64,000 bases of DNA from Flavobacterium sp. KJJ (GTDB lineage Bacteria; Bacteroidota; Bacteroidia; Flavobacteriales; Flavobacteriaceae): NCBI RefSeq assembly GCF_000708595.2, contig NZ_JARP01000004.1, positions 62,001-126,000 of the forward strand. Direction: 5' to 3'. Position 1 is the stretch's first letter. The number at the start of each line of letters is the position of its first letter. Both the position numbers and the translations under genes were made by a program. A model generated the notes under the pieces. It saw nothing but the letters and a program-made list of their open reading frames with translations, ran no database searches and had not been told where the DNA came from. Below are positions 26,965-35,947 of the stretch, one piece after another.

Positions 26965-28851
26965 ATGAAAGCAGATCTAATTTTATTCAACGGTAAAATT
27001 CACAGTTTCAATGCGGAAACGCCAAATATTACAGCTGTCGCGATCAAAGACGGAAAATTTATTGGAGTTGGAAATGACAGCAGTGTAATGGAATTTGCAT
27101 CTGCAGAAACCAAAATAATTGACCTTCATAATAAAAGAGTTGTTCCGGGAATCAACGATTCTCACATTCACCTTATTCGAGGCGGTTTAAATTATAATTT
27201 AGAATTGCGATGGGATGGTGTTCCATCTTTGGCAGATGCACTTAGAATGCTGAAAGAACAAGTAGACAGAACTCCAAATCCGCAATGGGTTCGTGTGGTT
27301 GGCGGATGGTCTGAGTTTCAGTTTGCAGAACGCAGAATGCCGACTTTAGAAGAAATCAACGCCATTGCTCCCGATACTCCAGTTTTCATTCTGCATTTGT
27401 ATGACAGAGCAATTATGAACAGAGCGGCATTAAAAGCCGTTGGTTACACTAAAAATACACCAGCGCCTCCCGGAGGGCAAATTGAAAGAGATTCTAAAGG
27501 CGAACCAACCGGACTTATCATTGCGACTCCAAATGCAATGATTTTGTATTCGACTTTAGCAAAAGGCCCAACGCTTTCGTATGAGCATCAGATCAATTCG
27601 ACGCGTCATTTCATGAAAGAGTTGAACCGTTTCGGAATCACAAGTGTTATCGATGCTGGAGGCGGATTTCAAAATTTTCCAGACGATTATAAAGTCGTTA
27701 ATAAATTGAATGAGAAAAAACAATTAACAGTTAGAATCGCTTATAATCTTTTTACCCAAAAACCAAAACACGAATTTGAAGATTTTGAAGATTGGATTGA
27801 TACGGTAAAATTATATCAAGGAGACGATATGTACCGACATAACGGTGCGGGTGAAATGTTAGTTTTTTCTGCTGCCGATTTTGAAGATTTCCTGCACCCA
27901 AGACCCGATCTTCCTGAAAACATGGAAGCAGAACTGGAAAAAGTTGTCCGACTTTTAGTAGAAAATCGCTGGCCATTTCGACTTCATGCCACTTATAACG
28001 AAAGCATTACAAGATTTTTAAATGTATTTGAAAAAATCAATCAGGAAATTCCGTTTAACGGACTGCCGTGGATTTTTGATCATGCCGAAACGATTGACGA
28101 ACGTAATATTGAACGTGTCAAAAATTTAGGCGGAGGAATCGCAGTACAAAGCAGAATGGCTTATCAAGGTGAATATTTCACAGATCGATACGGCGCAAAA
28201 GCAGCCGAAAGTACACCGCCAATTAAAAAGATGCTGGAAATGCAAGTTCCCGTTGGCGGAGGTTCTGATGCAACCAGAGTGAGCAGTTATAATCCTTGGG
28301 TTTCCATGTATTGGATGACGGTTGGAAAAACCGTTGGCGGTCTGCAATTGTACAATGAAAGCAGATTAAGCAGAGAAACCGCTCTAGAATTATACACCAG
28401 AGGAAGCGCCTGGTTTTCTCAGGAACAAGCTAAAAAAGGAGATATCAGAAAAGGAATGTTTGCCGATTTAGTTGTGCTCGACAGTGACTATTTTACTGTT
28501 GCTGATGAAGATATTAAAAAAATCGAAGCTGATTTGACGATTGTCGACGGAAAAATTGTGTACGCAAATGGTGATTTTTCATCCTTTTCGCCACCGCATA
28601 TTCCGATTTTGCCAGATTGGTCGCCAACGAATATTTACAACGGTTATCCAAGTAAAAGTAATTTCCAGAGTGCGATTGAAAAAAATGCAAAAGCAGACGC
28701 AAAACCAAGCCTGACTTCGCAGATACACAGTTGTAGCGGCAGTTGTGATGTTCACGCTCACAGCCACGATATAGCCAGAATGAGCAATGTTCCGGTAAAT
28801 AATTATAACGCATTTTGGGGCACTCTTGGGTGTTCTTGCTTTGCTTTTTAA
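26965..28851 (+). CDS. YtcJ-like metal-dependent amidohydrolase with Cys/His-rich tail
   Basis: 628 residues. It is an amidohydrolase_3-type TIM barrel: an N-terminal beta sandwich (ADLILFNGKIHSF), the HxH metal motif (VPGINDSHIHLIRGG, about residue 65), FRLHATYNESI and FDHAETID with later metal or general-acid His residues, and GGGSDATRV with the catalytic Asp. The C-terminal ~45 residues are unusual: CSGSCDVHAHSHDIAR and GTLGCSCFAF give four Cys and three His in a short stretch, suggesting a metal site or thiol switch. No signal peptide. It is embedded in the operon, 11 bp before the DoxX gene. Substrate unknown. Confidence 0.88.
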   Translation: MKADLILFNGKIHSFNAETPNITAVAIKDGKFIGVGNDSSVMEFASAETKIIDLHNKRVVPGINDSHIHLIRGGLNYNLELRWDGVPSLADALRMLKEQVDRTPNPQWVRVVGGWSEFQFAERRMPTLEEINAIAPDTPVFILHLYDRAIMNRAALKAVGYTKNTPAPPGGQIERDSKGEPTGLIIATPNAMILYSTLAKGPTLSYEHQINSTRHFMKELNRFGITSVIDAGGGFQNFPDDYKVVNKLNEKKQLTVRIAYNLFTQKPKHEFEDFEDWIDTVKLYQGDDMYRHNGAGEMLVFSAADFEDFLHPRPDLPENMEAELEKVVRLLVENRWPFRLHATYNESITRFLNVFEKINQEIPFNGLPWIFDHAETIDERNIERVKNLGGGIAVQSRMAYQGEYFTDRYGAKAAESTPPIKKMLEMQVPVGGGSDATRVSSYNPWVSMYWMTVGKTVGGLQLYNESRLSRETALELYTRGSAWFSQEQAKKGDIRKGMFADLVVLDSDYFTVADEDIKKIEADLTIVDGKIVYANGDFSSFSPPHIPILPDWSPTNIYNGYPSKSNFQSAIEKNAKADAKPSLTSQIHSCSGSCDVHAHSHDIARMSNVPVNNYNAFWGTLGCSCFAF

Positions 28852-28861
28852 ATGTAAAAAA

Positions 28862-29290
28862 ATGATAGAAATTATAAAACAAATCCTCTGTTCTGATTTA
28901 GGAACCTCTTTCAATAATGCTGCATTTTTAGTATTTAGAGTATTACTTGCGGTAGAGCTTTTTAGAGTTCACGGAATGAAGAAATTCAGAGTTGAAAATG
29001 GACAAAGAGAACACGTTCCAAATCCGCTTCATCTGCCGGAAAAATTAAACGGATTAGTGGCCACTTTTTCTGATACTGTAGTTCCGTTTCTTATTATTCT
29101 GGGTATCGGAACCCGACTTGTTGTTCTGCCAACTATTGGCGTTACGGCCGTAGGATATTTTGTGGTGCACAGAAAAGATTCATTAGAAATCCGCGACGTT
29201 CCTTATATGTATACTTTGTCACTATTATTAATTCTCGCTCTTGGAGCAGGAACATATTCAATAGATTATTATTTACTAAACCTTATATAA
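28862..29290 (+). CDS. DoxX-family integral membrane protein
   Basis: 142 residues from ATG 28862; the frame stays open to 28826, but that would overlap the previous gene. Four hydrophobic segments (FLVFRVLLAVELF, VVPFLIILGIG, VVLPTIGVTAVGYFVV, YTLSLLLILALGAGTY) and the short cytoplasmic HGMKKF stretch fit DoxX/MhqP proteins. DoxX relatives take part in thiol or quinone stress responses; in B. subtilis MhqP is encoded with a ring-cleaving dioxygenase. The gap to the dps-like gene is 1 bp. Confidence 0.85.
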   Translation: MIEIIKQILCSDLGTSFNNAAFLVFRVLLAVELFRVHGMKKFRVENGQREHVPNPLHLPEKLNGLVATFSDTVVPFLIILGIGTRLVVLPTIGVTAVGYFVVHRKDSLEIRDVPYMYTLSLLLILALGAGTYSIDYYLLNLI

Positions 29291-29291
29291 A

Positions 29292-29765
29292 ATGAAAGCA
29301 AACATCGGAATTAAACAAGAAAGCATCTCAAAAGTAGTTGAGGTTTTAACTAAAGTTCTGGCTGACGAATTTGTACTTTATACCAAAACAAAAAAAGCAC
29401 ACTGGAATGTAGAAGGTCCGGATTTTTACAACAAACACCTTTTCTTCGAACAGCAATACGAAGCGCTTGACGAAATTGTCGACACCATTGCAGAAAGAAT
29501 TAGAACGTTAGGACATTATGCGCCGGGAACTTTAAAAGAATATTTAGCGTTGACGCATCTTACAGAAGAATCAAGAGAAAAAAACGACAGCACAGGGTAC
29601 ATCAAAGAATTGCTTTTGGATCATGAAAGCATCTTGATACACTTACGTGAAAACATTAACAATTTTGCTGCAGAACTTCACGATGCCGGAACCAGCGATT
29701 ATATTACAGGACTTTTAGAAAATCACGAAAAAATGGCGTGGATGCTTCGCGCTCACCTGAACTAA
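29292..29765 (+). CDS. dps: Dps-family ferritin-like DNA-protection protein
   Basis: 157 residues. It has the four-helix Dps pattern with the inter-subunit ferroxidase residues (TKKAHWNVEGPDFYNKHLFF, YEALDEIVDTIAERIRTLG). Dps dodecamers oxidise Fe(II) with H2O2, store iron and shield DNA. The N-terminus lacks the long Lys-rich tail needed for strong DNA binding in E. coli Dps, so iron and peroxide detoxification is the likelier job. It lies in the middle of the operon, immediately after doxX and 5 bp before the DUF1275 gene. Confidence 0.93.
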   Translation: MKANIGIKQESISKVVEVLTKVLADEFVLYTKTKKAHWNVEGPDFYNKHLFFEQQYEALDEIVDTIAERIRTLGHYAPGTLKEYLALTHLTEESREKNDSTGYIKELLLDHESILIHLRENINNFAAELHDAGTSDYITGLLENHEKMAWMLRAHLN

Positions 29766-29770
29766 AAATT

Positions 29771-30433
29771 ATGGAAATACAAAAAAATATTTGGTACGTT
29801 ACCCTGCTTCTCACCATGATAGCAGGGTATTGTGATACCGTAACTTTTGTCGCAGCAGATTCGATATTTTCAGCACACGTTACAGGTAACTTTATTGTTT
29901 TCGCATATCAAATCATTAAAGGTTCAGACTTGCATGCGTGGGTGAAATTATTGACTTTTCCAGTTTTTATTTTAGCCGTTATAGTGGGCGGGAGAATTGC
30001 TTTAAAAAGCATAAATCATTATACAATCTTGTTTTGGGAAGGCGTAATATTATTTTTAAGCGGTATTGCTTCGTACGTTTTCGGTTATTTCGAAATCTTT
30101 TCAGAATGGGCAATGTATACCGTGGCGATGACAACCGTTTTTGCAATGGGACTACAAAATGCTTTTGGAAAATTGTATGCCAAAGAAACACACGGTCCGA
30201 CAACTATGATGACGGGGAATGTAACACAAGCCTCTCTTGATTTGGGAAATTTATTAAAAAACGGGTTAAAAGATGCTGAGGTGCTATTAAGTTTTAAGAA
30301 ACAATTAGTTACTATAATTGGGTTTCTTGTGGGATGTTTTTTAGGAGCCGTTGCCGGAAAATTTTTCGGATTAGGCACTTTGATTCTGCCTGGAATTGCC
30401 ATGCTAATATGTTACCTCTACCATCGTGAATAG
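29771..30433 (+). CDS. DUF1275 (YoaK-like) membrane protein
   Basis: 220 residues from ATG 29771 (MEIQKNIWYVTLL); a longer frame from 29738 overlaps dps and is not preferred. About six transmembrane segments are visible (LTMIAGYCDTVTFV, LLTFPVFILAVIVGG, ILFWEGVILFLSGIASYVFG, IIGFLVGCFLGAVAG). The characteristic HVTGNFIVF and MMTGNVTQASLDL motifs near helix ends match DUF1275. Function unknown; frequent in stress-type operons. Confidence 0.85.
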   Translation: MEIQKNIWYVTLLLTMIAGYCDTVTFVAADSIFSAHVTGNFIVFAYQIIKGSDLHAWVKLLTFPVFILAVIVGGRIALKSINHYTILFWEGVILFLSGIASYVFGYFEIFSEWAMYTVAMTTVFAMGLQNAFGKLYAKETHGPTTMMTGNVTQASLDLGNLLKNGLKDAEVLLSFKKQLVTIIGFLVGCFLGAVAGKFFGLGTLILPGIAMLICYLYHRE

Positions 30434-30488
30434 TAAACAAAGGTGGCTGTAAAGTTGCGGATTTCTGATAATATATTATCTTTAAAAA

Positions 30489-32768
30489 ATGAATTTTATC
30501 CCTTTTATTTCTGCCAAATACCGCCTGTGCATCTTATGTACAGTGTCTTTCTTTTTATGTGTTTCCCTTAACGGAATGGCACAGTCCAAAGAAGATCCTG
30601 ATCAATTAAAAAAGAAAATTGATGCAGCAGAAAGTGACAGTCAGAAAGTAGAATTACTTTTGACTTTAAGCTCTTATTATCTTAATAAACCGGGTGAACT
30701 TAAAGCTGATCTTGACAGTGCCAATAATTTAAATTTTGAAGCAAAAAAGTTAAGTAATACTTTAGGATATAAACTCGGAAAAGGAAAAGCCATTCTACTG
30801 GAAGGTCAGATTTACAGAGAAAAAGGAGATTCAAAAAACGGATTAAAGAAAACCAATGAAGCACTCGCCTATTCTGAAAAAAACAATTTATTAGTTGTAA
30901 AAGCAGATGCTTACAGGGAACTTTGCGCTTACAAAGGTTATGAAAAAGAAGATACAGAAGCCAAAATAAAATATCTAGAAATTGCAGTCCCGCTTTACAA
31001 AAAAAGTAAAGCTTACAAGAAACAAGCTGATGCCTTAAAAGATCTTGCCGATTATTACGGAAGCATAGAAGAAAATCAAAAAGCATTAGTGCTTTTAGAA
31101 AATGCAGTTGCAGTTTATAAAGCTATTGGTTTCAAAGGTCTTCAGGGAGTTTACACCTTAATGTCTGACAATTACGGAATTTTACAAAATACGCAACTAT
31201 CACTGCAATATGCTCTTATGGCAGAAAAAACAGCCGAAGAAGTTCATGATACCAGCTATCAGCTGTGCACCATTTACAATCATCTTGCGCTTGCATATTA
31301 TGATCTTCTCAAATATGATTTGGCATTTTCTAATTTTGAAAAAGCTTTAAATATTGCATTAGAAAATAAAAACACAATTGATATCAATACGATAAGCTAT
31401 AATTTGGCTTCATTATACTGCCAGCAGAAAAATTATCCAAAAGCATTACGCACGCTAAAACGAACTGCCAAAGATTATCCTCCAAACGATGAAATCACGA
31501 AAGTAAGACAGCGGTTTATATTTGTAGTTTGTTATTCCATGCTCAAACAACTTGACAATGCAAAGCCTTACTACGAGCAGATACTAAAAGATTATCAGGA
31601 ATCTGATGCGGGTCTTGCGTATAAACTGACAGCAATTATCATTTATTTGCAGCAGTCTGGTCAGGTCGAAAAAACGTATGCTTATATCGAAAAATTCAAA
31701 GAATTTGCTAAAAAATCGGATAAGCTTATTTTGTATTCACAAATCGAACTTTTGTCTTTTCAGTCTGATCACGCGAGCAAAAAATACGAGTCGGCTATAA
31801 AACATTTGCAGAAGCATCAACTTTTAAGAGATTCTATTTTTAATGTAGAAAAACTGAAACAATCTGCCGCATTACAGCTTCAATTTGAAACAGAAAAAAA
31901 AGACAAAAACATCAAACTGCTTACACAGCAGGGAAAATTACAGAAAATAAAAATTCATAACGATCAGATTATCCGTTACGTTTTTATTGGAAGTGTTGTC
32001 GTTTTGGTACTTTTTCTGGCATTTTTATATAATAGTTTCAGGTCTAAAAAGAAAAAGAATGAAGAATTGGAAATGCAACGTCAGCAGATTAATGAGCAGA
32101 ACGAACTGAACAAAAAAATGCTGCTTGAAAAAGAATGGCTTTTAAAGGAAATCCATCATCGTGTAAAGAATAATCTCCAGATTGTCATTAGTTTATTAAA
32201 CACTCAATCGGCTTATTTGGATAATGAAGATGCTTTAATGGCAATTCAAAACAGCCAGCACAGAATGCATGCGATGTCGCTGATTCATCAAAAATTATAT
32301 CAATCTGATAATCTGGCTAATATTGATATGTCTTGGTATATTTATGAGCTCATCACTTATATGAGAGAATGTTTTGATACTGATAATAAAATCAATTTTG
32401 TTCTGGACACAGAAAAAGTGTATCTTGATGTAGCACAAGCTGTTCCTCTTGGATTAATTATAAATGAAGCCATAAATAATGCCATAAAATATGCTTTTCC
32501 ACTTGACAAAAAAGGAGATGTGCATATTGAACTTAAAAATATCGGCGAAAATAATTATCAATTGGTAATTGCCGACAACGGTGTAGGTCTTCCTGAGAAT
32601 TTTGAGGACACAGAAAGAAACTCGTTGGGAATGAATTTAATGATGGGATTAACCGATCAGATTGATGGAACTTTTGATATGAAAAACGATAACGGATTGA
32701 GCATCAAAATTACATTTACACGAAATACAGAATTTGAAGGATCAACTGAAAATTCTCAAATAATATAA
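30489..32768 (+). CDS. TPR sensor histidine kinase (HisKA_2 type)
   Basis: 759 residues. Signal peptide to about GMAQ, then a periplasmic TPR-type helical region (about 40-440), one transmembrane segment (IRYVFIGSVVVLVLFLAFLY, near 495-515), a coiled coil, the HisKA_2 phospho-acceptor segment (LKEIHHRVKNNLQIVISLL, His about 556) and an HATPase domain (NEAINNAIKYAF, IADNGVGLP). It is the last-but-two gene of the operon and lies 3 bp before the response regulator, clearly its partner. Being in the operon it may control suggests feedback. Confidence 0.93.
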   Translation: MNFIPFISAKYRLCILCTVSFFLCVSLNGMAQSKEDPDQLKKKIDAAESDSQKVELLLTLSSYYLNKPGELKADLDSANNLNFEAKKLSNTLGYKLGKGKAILLEGQIYREKGDSKNGLKKTNEALAYSEKNNLLVVKADAYRELCAYKGYEKEDTEAKIKYLEIAVPLYKKSKAYKKQADALKDLADYYGSIEENQKALVLLENAVAVYKAIGFKGLQGVYTLMSDNYGILQNTQLSLQYALMAEKTAEEVHDTSYQLCTIYNHLALAYYDLLKYDLAFSNFEKALNIALENKNTIDINTISYNLASLYCQQKNYPKALRTLKRTAKDYPPNDEITKVRQRFIFVVCYSMLKQLDNAKPYYEQILKDYQESDAGLAYKLTAIIIYLQQSGQVEKTYAYIEKFKEFAKKSDKLILYSQIELLSFQSDHASKKYESAIKHLQKHQLLRDSIFNVEKLKQSAALQLQFETEKKDKNIKLLTQQGKLQKIKIHNDQIIRYVFIGSVVVLVLFLAFLYNSFRSKKKKNEELEMQRQQINEQNELNKKMLLEKEWLLKEIHHRVKNNLQIVISLLNTQSAYLDNEDALMAIQNSQHRMHAMSLIHQKLYQSDNLANIDMSWYIYELITYMRECFDTDNKINFVLDTEKVYLDVAQAVPLGLIINEAINNAIKYAFPLDKKGDVHIELKNIGENNYQLVIADNGVGLPENFEDTERNSLGMNLMMGLTDQIDGTFDMKNDNGLSIKITFTRNTEFEGSTENSQII

Positions 32769-32771
32769 CTT

Positions 32772-34136
32772 ATGGTGATGAAGGAGAAAATTCTAATTGT
32801 TGAAGATGAATTTATAGTCGCAAATGATCTAAAAATCATGTTAGTAAAGGCTGGTTATGAAATAACCGGAATTGCTTCTTCTGTGGTTCAGGCCCGTAAA
32901 TTGATCGAGACAAAAAAGCCCGACTGGGTTTTACTGGATATTATGCTAAAAGGCGATCTTACCGGAATTGACCTCGCTTGGGAACTTCGTGAAATGCAAT
33001 TGCCGTTTCTGTATATTTCTGCCAATACGAACCAATCGACCCTTGAAGCTGTCAAGGCAACCCATCCGTACGGGTTTATGGTAAAACCGTTTCGAGAGAG
33101 AGATTTAATTGTGATGCTGGATATTGCCAAATACAGATTTGGTCAGGAAAACGGAACTTTAGCAGAAATTCCAAATGATACTCAAAACCAAGAAATTGAG
33201 GGAATCATTGGAAAAAGTATTCTTTTACAAGAAGTTATAGAAAAAATAAAAATTGTAGCTCCAGCCGAAACTTCAGTTTTGATTCTCGGAGAAAGCGGTA
33301 CCGGAAAAGAAAGAGTAGCACATTCTATACACGATCTTTCGGCGCACAAATCAAATACTATTGTAATTGTCAATTGTGCTGCGCTGCCACATTCTTTAAT
33401 CGAATCAGAATTATTTGGACATGAAAAAGGTGCTTTTACCGGAGCCAATTCGCAACGAATCGGAAAGTTTGAACAAGCGAATGACGGCACCATTTTTCTG
33501 GATGAAATTGGAGAACTTCCACTCGATTCTCAGGTAAAATTATTGCGTGTTTTACAAGAAAAAGAAATCCAAAGACTTGGCGGCAATAAAACCATTAAAA
33601 TCAATGTTCGTATAGTTGCCGCAACGAATAGATCATTGGAAAAAGAAGTTGCAGAAGGCCGTTTTAGACTTGATTTGTATTATCGTTTAAATGTTTTTCC
33701 GATCCAGCTTCCTACACTAAAAGAACGCAAGGAAGATATTGAGGCGCTGGCTAATTATTTTCTAAAAAAATACGCAGCAAGTTCCCGCAAAAATGTAAGC
33801 AGTATCAGTGCAACGGCTCTAGAACAATTAATGCAATATGACTGGCCTGGAAATATTCGAGAATTAGAACATTTAATCGAAAGAAATGTACTGTTGGCCA
33901 AAACAAATGAAATCGAAAAATTTGATCTTCCACTAAATAATGCAAAACCGTTAGAAGTAAATAGCGGGAAAATGAAATCGATGGAAGAAATGGAAAAAGA
34001 ACATATTATGAATGCGCTTCAAATTTGTGGCGGAAAAGTTTCTGGTCCGGGTGGCGCCGCAGAATTGCTAAAAATACAGCCACAGACTTTGTATTCGAAA
34101 ATGAAAAAATTAGATATAAAACAAGGATATAATTAA
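32772..34136 (+). CDS. Sigma-54-type response regulator (REC-AAA-HTH)
   Basis: 454 residues; a second Met two codons on (32778) could also start. Receiver domain 1-125 with the phospho-acceptor Asp in DWVLLDIML; AAA+ domain with Walker A GESGTGKE (about residue 174), the sigma-54 contact loop GAFTGA (about 220), Walker B GTIFLDEIGELPL and an R-finger region; C-terminal Fis-type helix-turn-helix (SGPGGAAELLKIQPQTLYSKM). The intact GAFTGA loop means it should open sigma-54 promoters once phosphorylated by the kinase 3 bp upstream. A candidate target promoter lies at 24046. Confidence 0.93.
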   Translation: MVMKEKILIVEDEFIVANDLKIMLVKAGYEITGIASSVVQARKLIETKKPDWVLLDIMLKGDLTGIDLAWELREMQLPFLYISANTNQSTLEAVKATHPYGFMVKPFRERDLIVMLDIAKYRFGQENGTLAEIPNDTQNQEIEGIIGKSILLQEVIEKIKIVAPAETSVLILGESGTGKERVAHSIHDLSAHKSNTIVIVNCAALPHSLIESELFGHEKGAFTGANSQRIGKFEQANDGTIFLDEIGELPLDSQVKLLRVLQEKEIQRLGGNKTIKINVRIVAATNRSLEKEVAEGRFRLDLYYRLNVFPIQLPTLKERKEDIEALANYFLKKYAASSRKNVSSISATALEQLMQYDWPGNIRELEHLIERNVLLAKTNEIEKFDLPLNNAKPLEVNSGKMKSMEEMEKEHIMNALQICGGKVSGPGGAAELLKIQPQTLYSKMKKLDIKQGYN

Positions 34137-34142
34137 AAAGAT

Positions 34143-34433
34143 ATGGAAACAATAAAATTTGAATTAGACGAAAAAAAACACGGCGCTTTTAATCTTTATG
34201 TTGATGATAAAAAGCTTGGCGAAATGACAGTAAGCATAAAAGATGATGTTCTAACTGTTTACCACACAGGAGTTGAACCAGAAGCGGAAGGGAAAGGCTA
34301 CGCCAAAAAACTTCTCGAAGAAATGGTTTCGTATGTTCGTGCTAATAATATGATGGTTATAGCGCTTTGTCCTTATGTTCATGCGCAGTTCAAAAGACAT
34401 CCAGATGAATATCAGGATATTTGGAAGAGATAA
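34143..34433 (+). CDS. Small GNAT-like N-acetyltransferase (YjdJ type)
   Basis: 96 residues, the short acetyl-CoA-binding GNAT variant. The strands ending in LTVYHTGVEPEAEGKGYAKK (pyrophosphate-binding loop EAEGKGYA) and IALCPYVHAQFKRHPDEY are typical. Substrate unknown. It starts 6 bp after the response regulator gene and closes the operon; a repeat-rich gap follows. Confidence 0.85.
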   Translation: METIKFELDEKKHGAFNLYVDDKKLGEMTVSIKDDVLTVYHTGVEPEAEGKGYAKKLLEEMVSYVRANNMMVIALCPYVHAQFKRHPDEYQDIWKR

Positions 34434-34737
34434 ATAATTCTTGATAAAGTTGGCATCCAAATTTGTCGCCATAGTTTGTCATCAAAGTTTGTCGGCATAG
34501 TTTGTCGTCAAAGTTTGTCATTTCGATCGAAGGGAGAAATCACACACGTAGCTCGACAAAGATTAGCGATTTGGATTACGGAGTTTCGCGTGTGATTTCT
34601 CTCCCGAAGCCTCGGGATCGAAATGACAAAATTGTGGAAATACTTTATTTGACTCCAGGAATCACTAGAATAACGAATTAAAAAACATCCAAAATCTGCG
34701 AGAAAAAATAACTACACACAACAATTAAAAAAAACTT
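34434..34737. repeat. Tandem TTTGTC units and a long inverted repeat (palindromic element)
   Basis: From about 34450 to 34520 the motif (A)GTTTGTC(A/G) recurs several times at about 15-17 bp. Next comes a large imperfect inverted repeat: left arm 34514-34548 begins TTTGTCATTTCGATCGAAGG, and right arm 34587-34630 ends GGATCGAAATGACAAA. The transcript would fold into a stem of over 30 bp. It looks like a dispersed palindromic or MITE-like element of flavobacterial genomes and may end transcription of the upstream operon. Confidence 0.7.
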
Positions 34738-35355
34738 ATGAATACAGAAATTATAACAGACGGTAAACCCTTAGATCAAGCTAAAAAAGCCTTAATTATG
34801 ATTCACGGTCGCGGTGCAGGTGCTCATGATATTCTCTCCATTGCAAAACATCTAAATGTCGAAAATTTTGCGTTGGTTGCACCACAGGCAGAAAACAGAA
34901 CGTGGTATCCATATTCATTTTTAGTACCGCTTGAAGAGAACGAGCCTTCATTTTCAAAATCATTAGATGCAATTCATCAGGTTGTTGTTGCGATCCAGCA
35001 AAACGGAATTGAAAAAGAGAATATTTATTTCCTTGGGTTTTCGCAGGGAGCTTGTCTTGCCTTAGAATTTACAGCCAGAAATGCTGCAAAATACGGTGGC
35101 GTTGTTGCTTTTACCGGCGGACTTATCGGCGATAAAGTTTACGAAGATCATTACTCAGGAAATTTCGAAAACACTCCAATTTTCATCGGCACAAGCGATC
35201 CTGATTTTCATGTTCCTGTTGAAAGAGTAAATGAATCTGAAGCACTGCTTAAAAAAATGGGTGCAAATGTTACCAAAAAAATCTACGACAATATGGGACA
35301 CACCATAAGTCAGGACGAAGTTGATTTGGTCAACCAACTTATTTTTACAAAATAA
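34738..35355 (+). CDS. Phospholipase/carboxylesterase-type alpha/beta hydrolase (MhqD-like)
   Basis: 205 residues. Motifs in order: MIHGRGAGAHDIL (oxyanion), the nucleophile elbow FLGFSQGACLALE (Ser about residue 105), Asp in GTSDPDFHVPVERV and His in NMGHTISQDE. Size and order match the small carboxylesterase family that includes B. subtilis MhqD, a quinone-stress protein. The stop overlaps the start of the cupin gene by one base, so the pair is translationally coupled. The parallel with MhqD rests on family and gene context, not on alignment. Confidence 0.87.
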   Translation: MNTEIITDGKPLDQAKKALIMIHGRGAGAHDILSIAKHLNVENFALVAPQAENRTWYPYSFLVPLEENEPSFSKSLDAIHQVVVAIQQNGIEKENIYFLGFSQGACLALEFTARNAAKYGGVVAFTGGLIGDKVYEDHYSGNFENTPIFIGTSDPDFHVPVERVNESEALLKKMGANVTKKIYDNMGHTISQDEVDLVNQLIFTK

Positions 35356-35705
35356 TGATTCAGATCACTAAAGTTTTCAGCGATGCAAATGGGGAAAGTC
35401 ATTTTGAAGACTTCGAAGTTCCATTGAAAAACAACGGCGACATCGGATTTTTATCTGATGATGAACCTGTAAGATCAATTGTTTTTAGAGAAGTCTTACC
35501 TTCTTACGATTATGATTTTCATAATGCGCCAGACCGACAATATATTGTTTTATTGGATGGCGGTGTAGAAATCGAAACTTCTTTGGGAGAAAAAAGAAGC
35601 TTTGAAACTGGGTCAATTTTATTAGTTGAAGACATTACAGGAAAAGGACATAAAACAAAGAATTTGGAGCCGAAACTTCGAAAATCAATATTTATAAAAA
35701 TATAA
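35355..35705 (+). CDS. Small cupin-domain protein
   Basis: 116 residues. A single cupin-like beta barrel is suggested by APDRQYIVLLDGGVEIETSLG and KRSFETGSILLVEDITGKGH, where the second motif carries the usual Gly-Asp/Glu and His positions. The start ATG shares its A with the stop of the carboxylesterase gene. Such proteins often bind a metal and sense or modify small organic molecules. The exact role is unknown. Confidence 0.8.
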   Translation: MIQITKVFSDANGESHFEDFEVPLKNNGDIGFLSDDEPVRSIVFREVLPSYDYDFHNAPDRQYIVLLDGGVEIETSLGEKRSFETGSILLVEDITGKGHKTKNLEPKLRKSIFIKI

Positions 35706-35717
35706 TTGCATGCGGAT

Positions 35718-35935
35718 TTAACCGCAAAGTACGCAAAGGTTTTTTACTACTAGCTGTCTATAAAATACGCAAAGGTCGCAAAGCTTTGTGCTTATTTATC
35801 TTTGCGTGCTAAGCTTTGTCAAAGTTTAAAACTTTGACAAAGCTGAAAAAACTACGTTCATAAGCACAAAGCTTTGCGACCTTTGCGTTTTAACGATCAC
35901 TATTGTATAAAAATCCTTGCGCACTTTGCGGTTAA
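35718..35935. repeat. Nested long inverted repeats with CGCAAAG units
   Basis: Three nested palindromes fill the gap between the cupin and TMEM175 genes. The outer arms are 35718-35739 (TTAACCGCAAAGTACGCAAA) and 35915-35935. The middle arms are about 35763-35794 and 35861-35891 (CGCAAAGGTCGCAAAGC / GCTTTGCGACCTTTGCG). The central arms are about 35811-35844 (CTTTGTCAAAG / CTTTGACAAAG). The RNA would form one very long cruciform-like hairpin. The repeated CGCAAAG core suggests a dispersed intergenic repeat family. Confidence 0.8.
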
Positions 35936-35947
35936 AATAAAAATAAA

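Noticed and set aside
28514..28914. Two overlapping minus-strand frames opposite the amidohydrolase 3' end
   Set aside because: Composition is typical of antisense noise; the plus-strand gene has clear family motifs throughout.
34450..34520. Short TTTGTC repeats as a CRISPR array
   Set aside because: Units are only about 15-17 bp apart with no spacer-sized unique sequence and no cas genes nearby.
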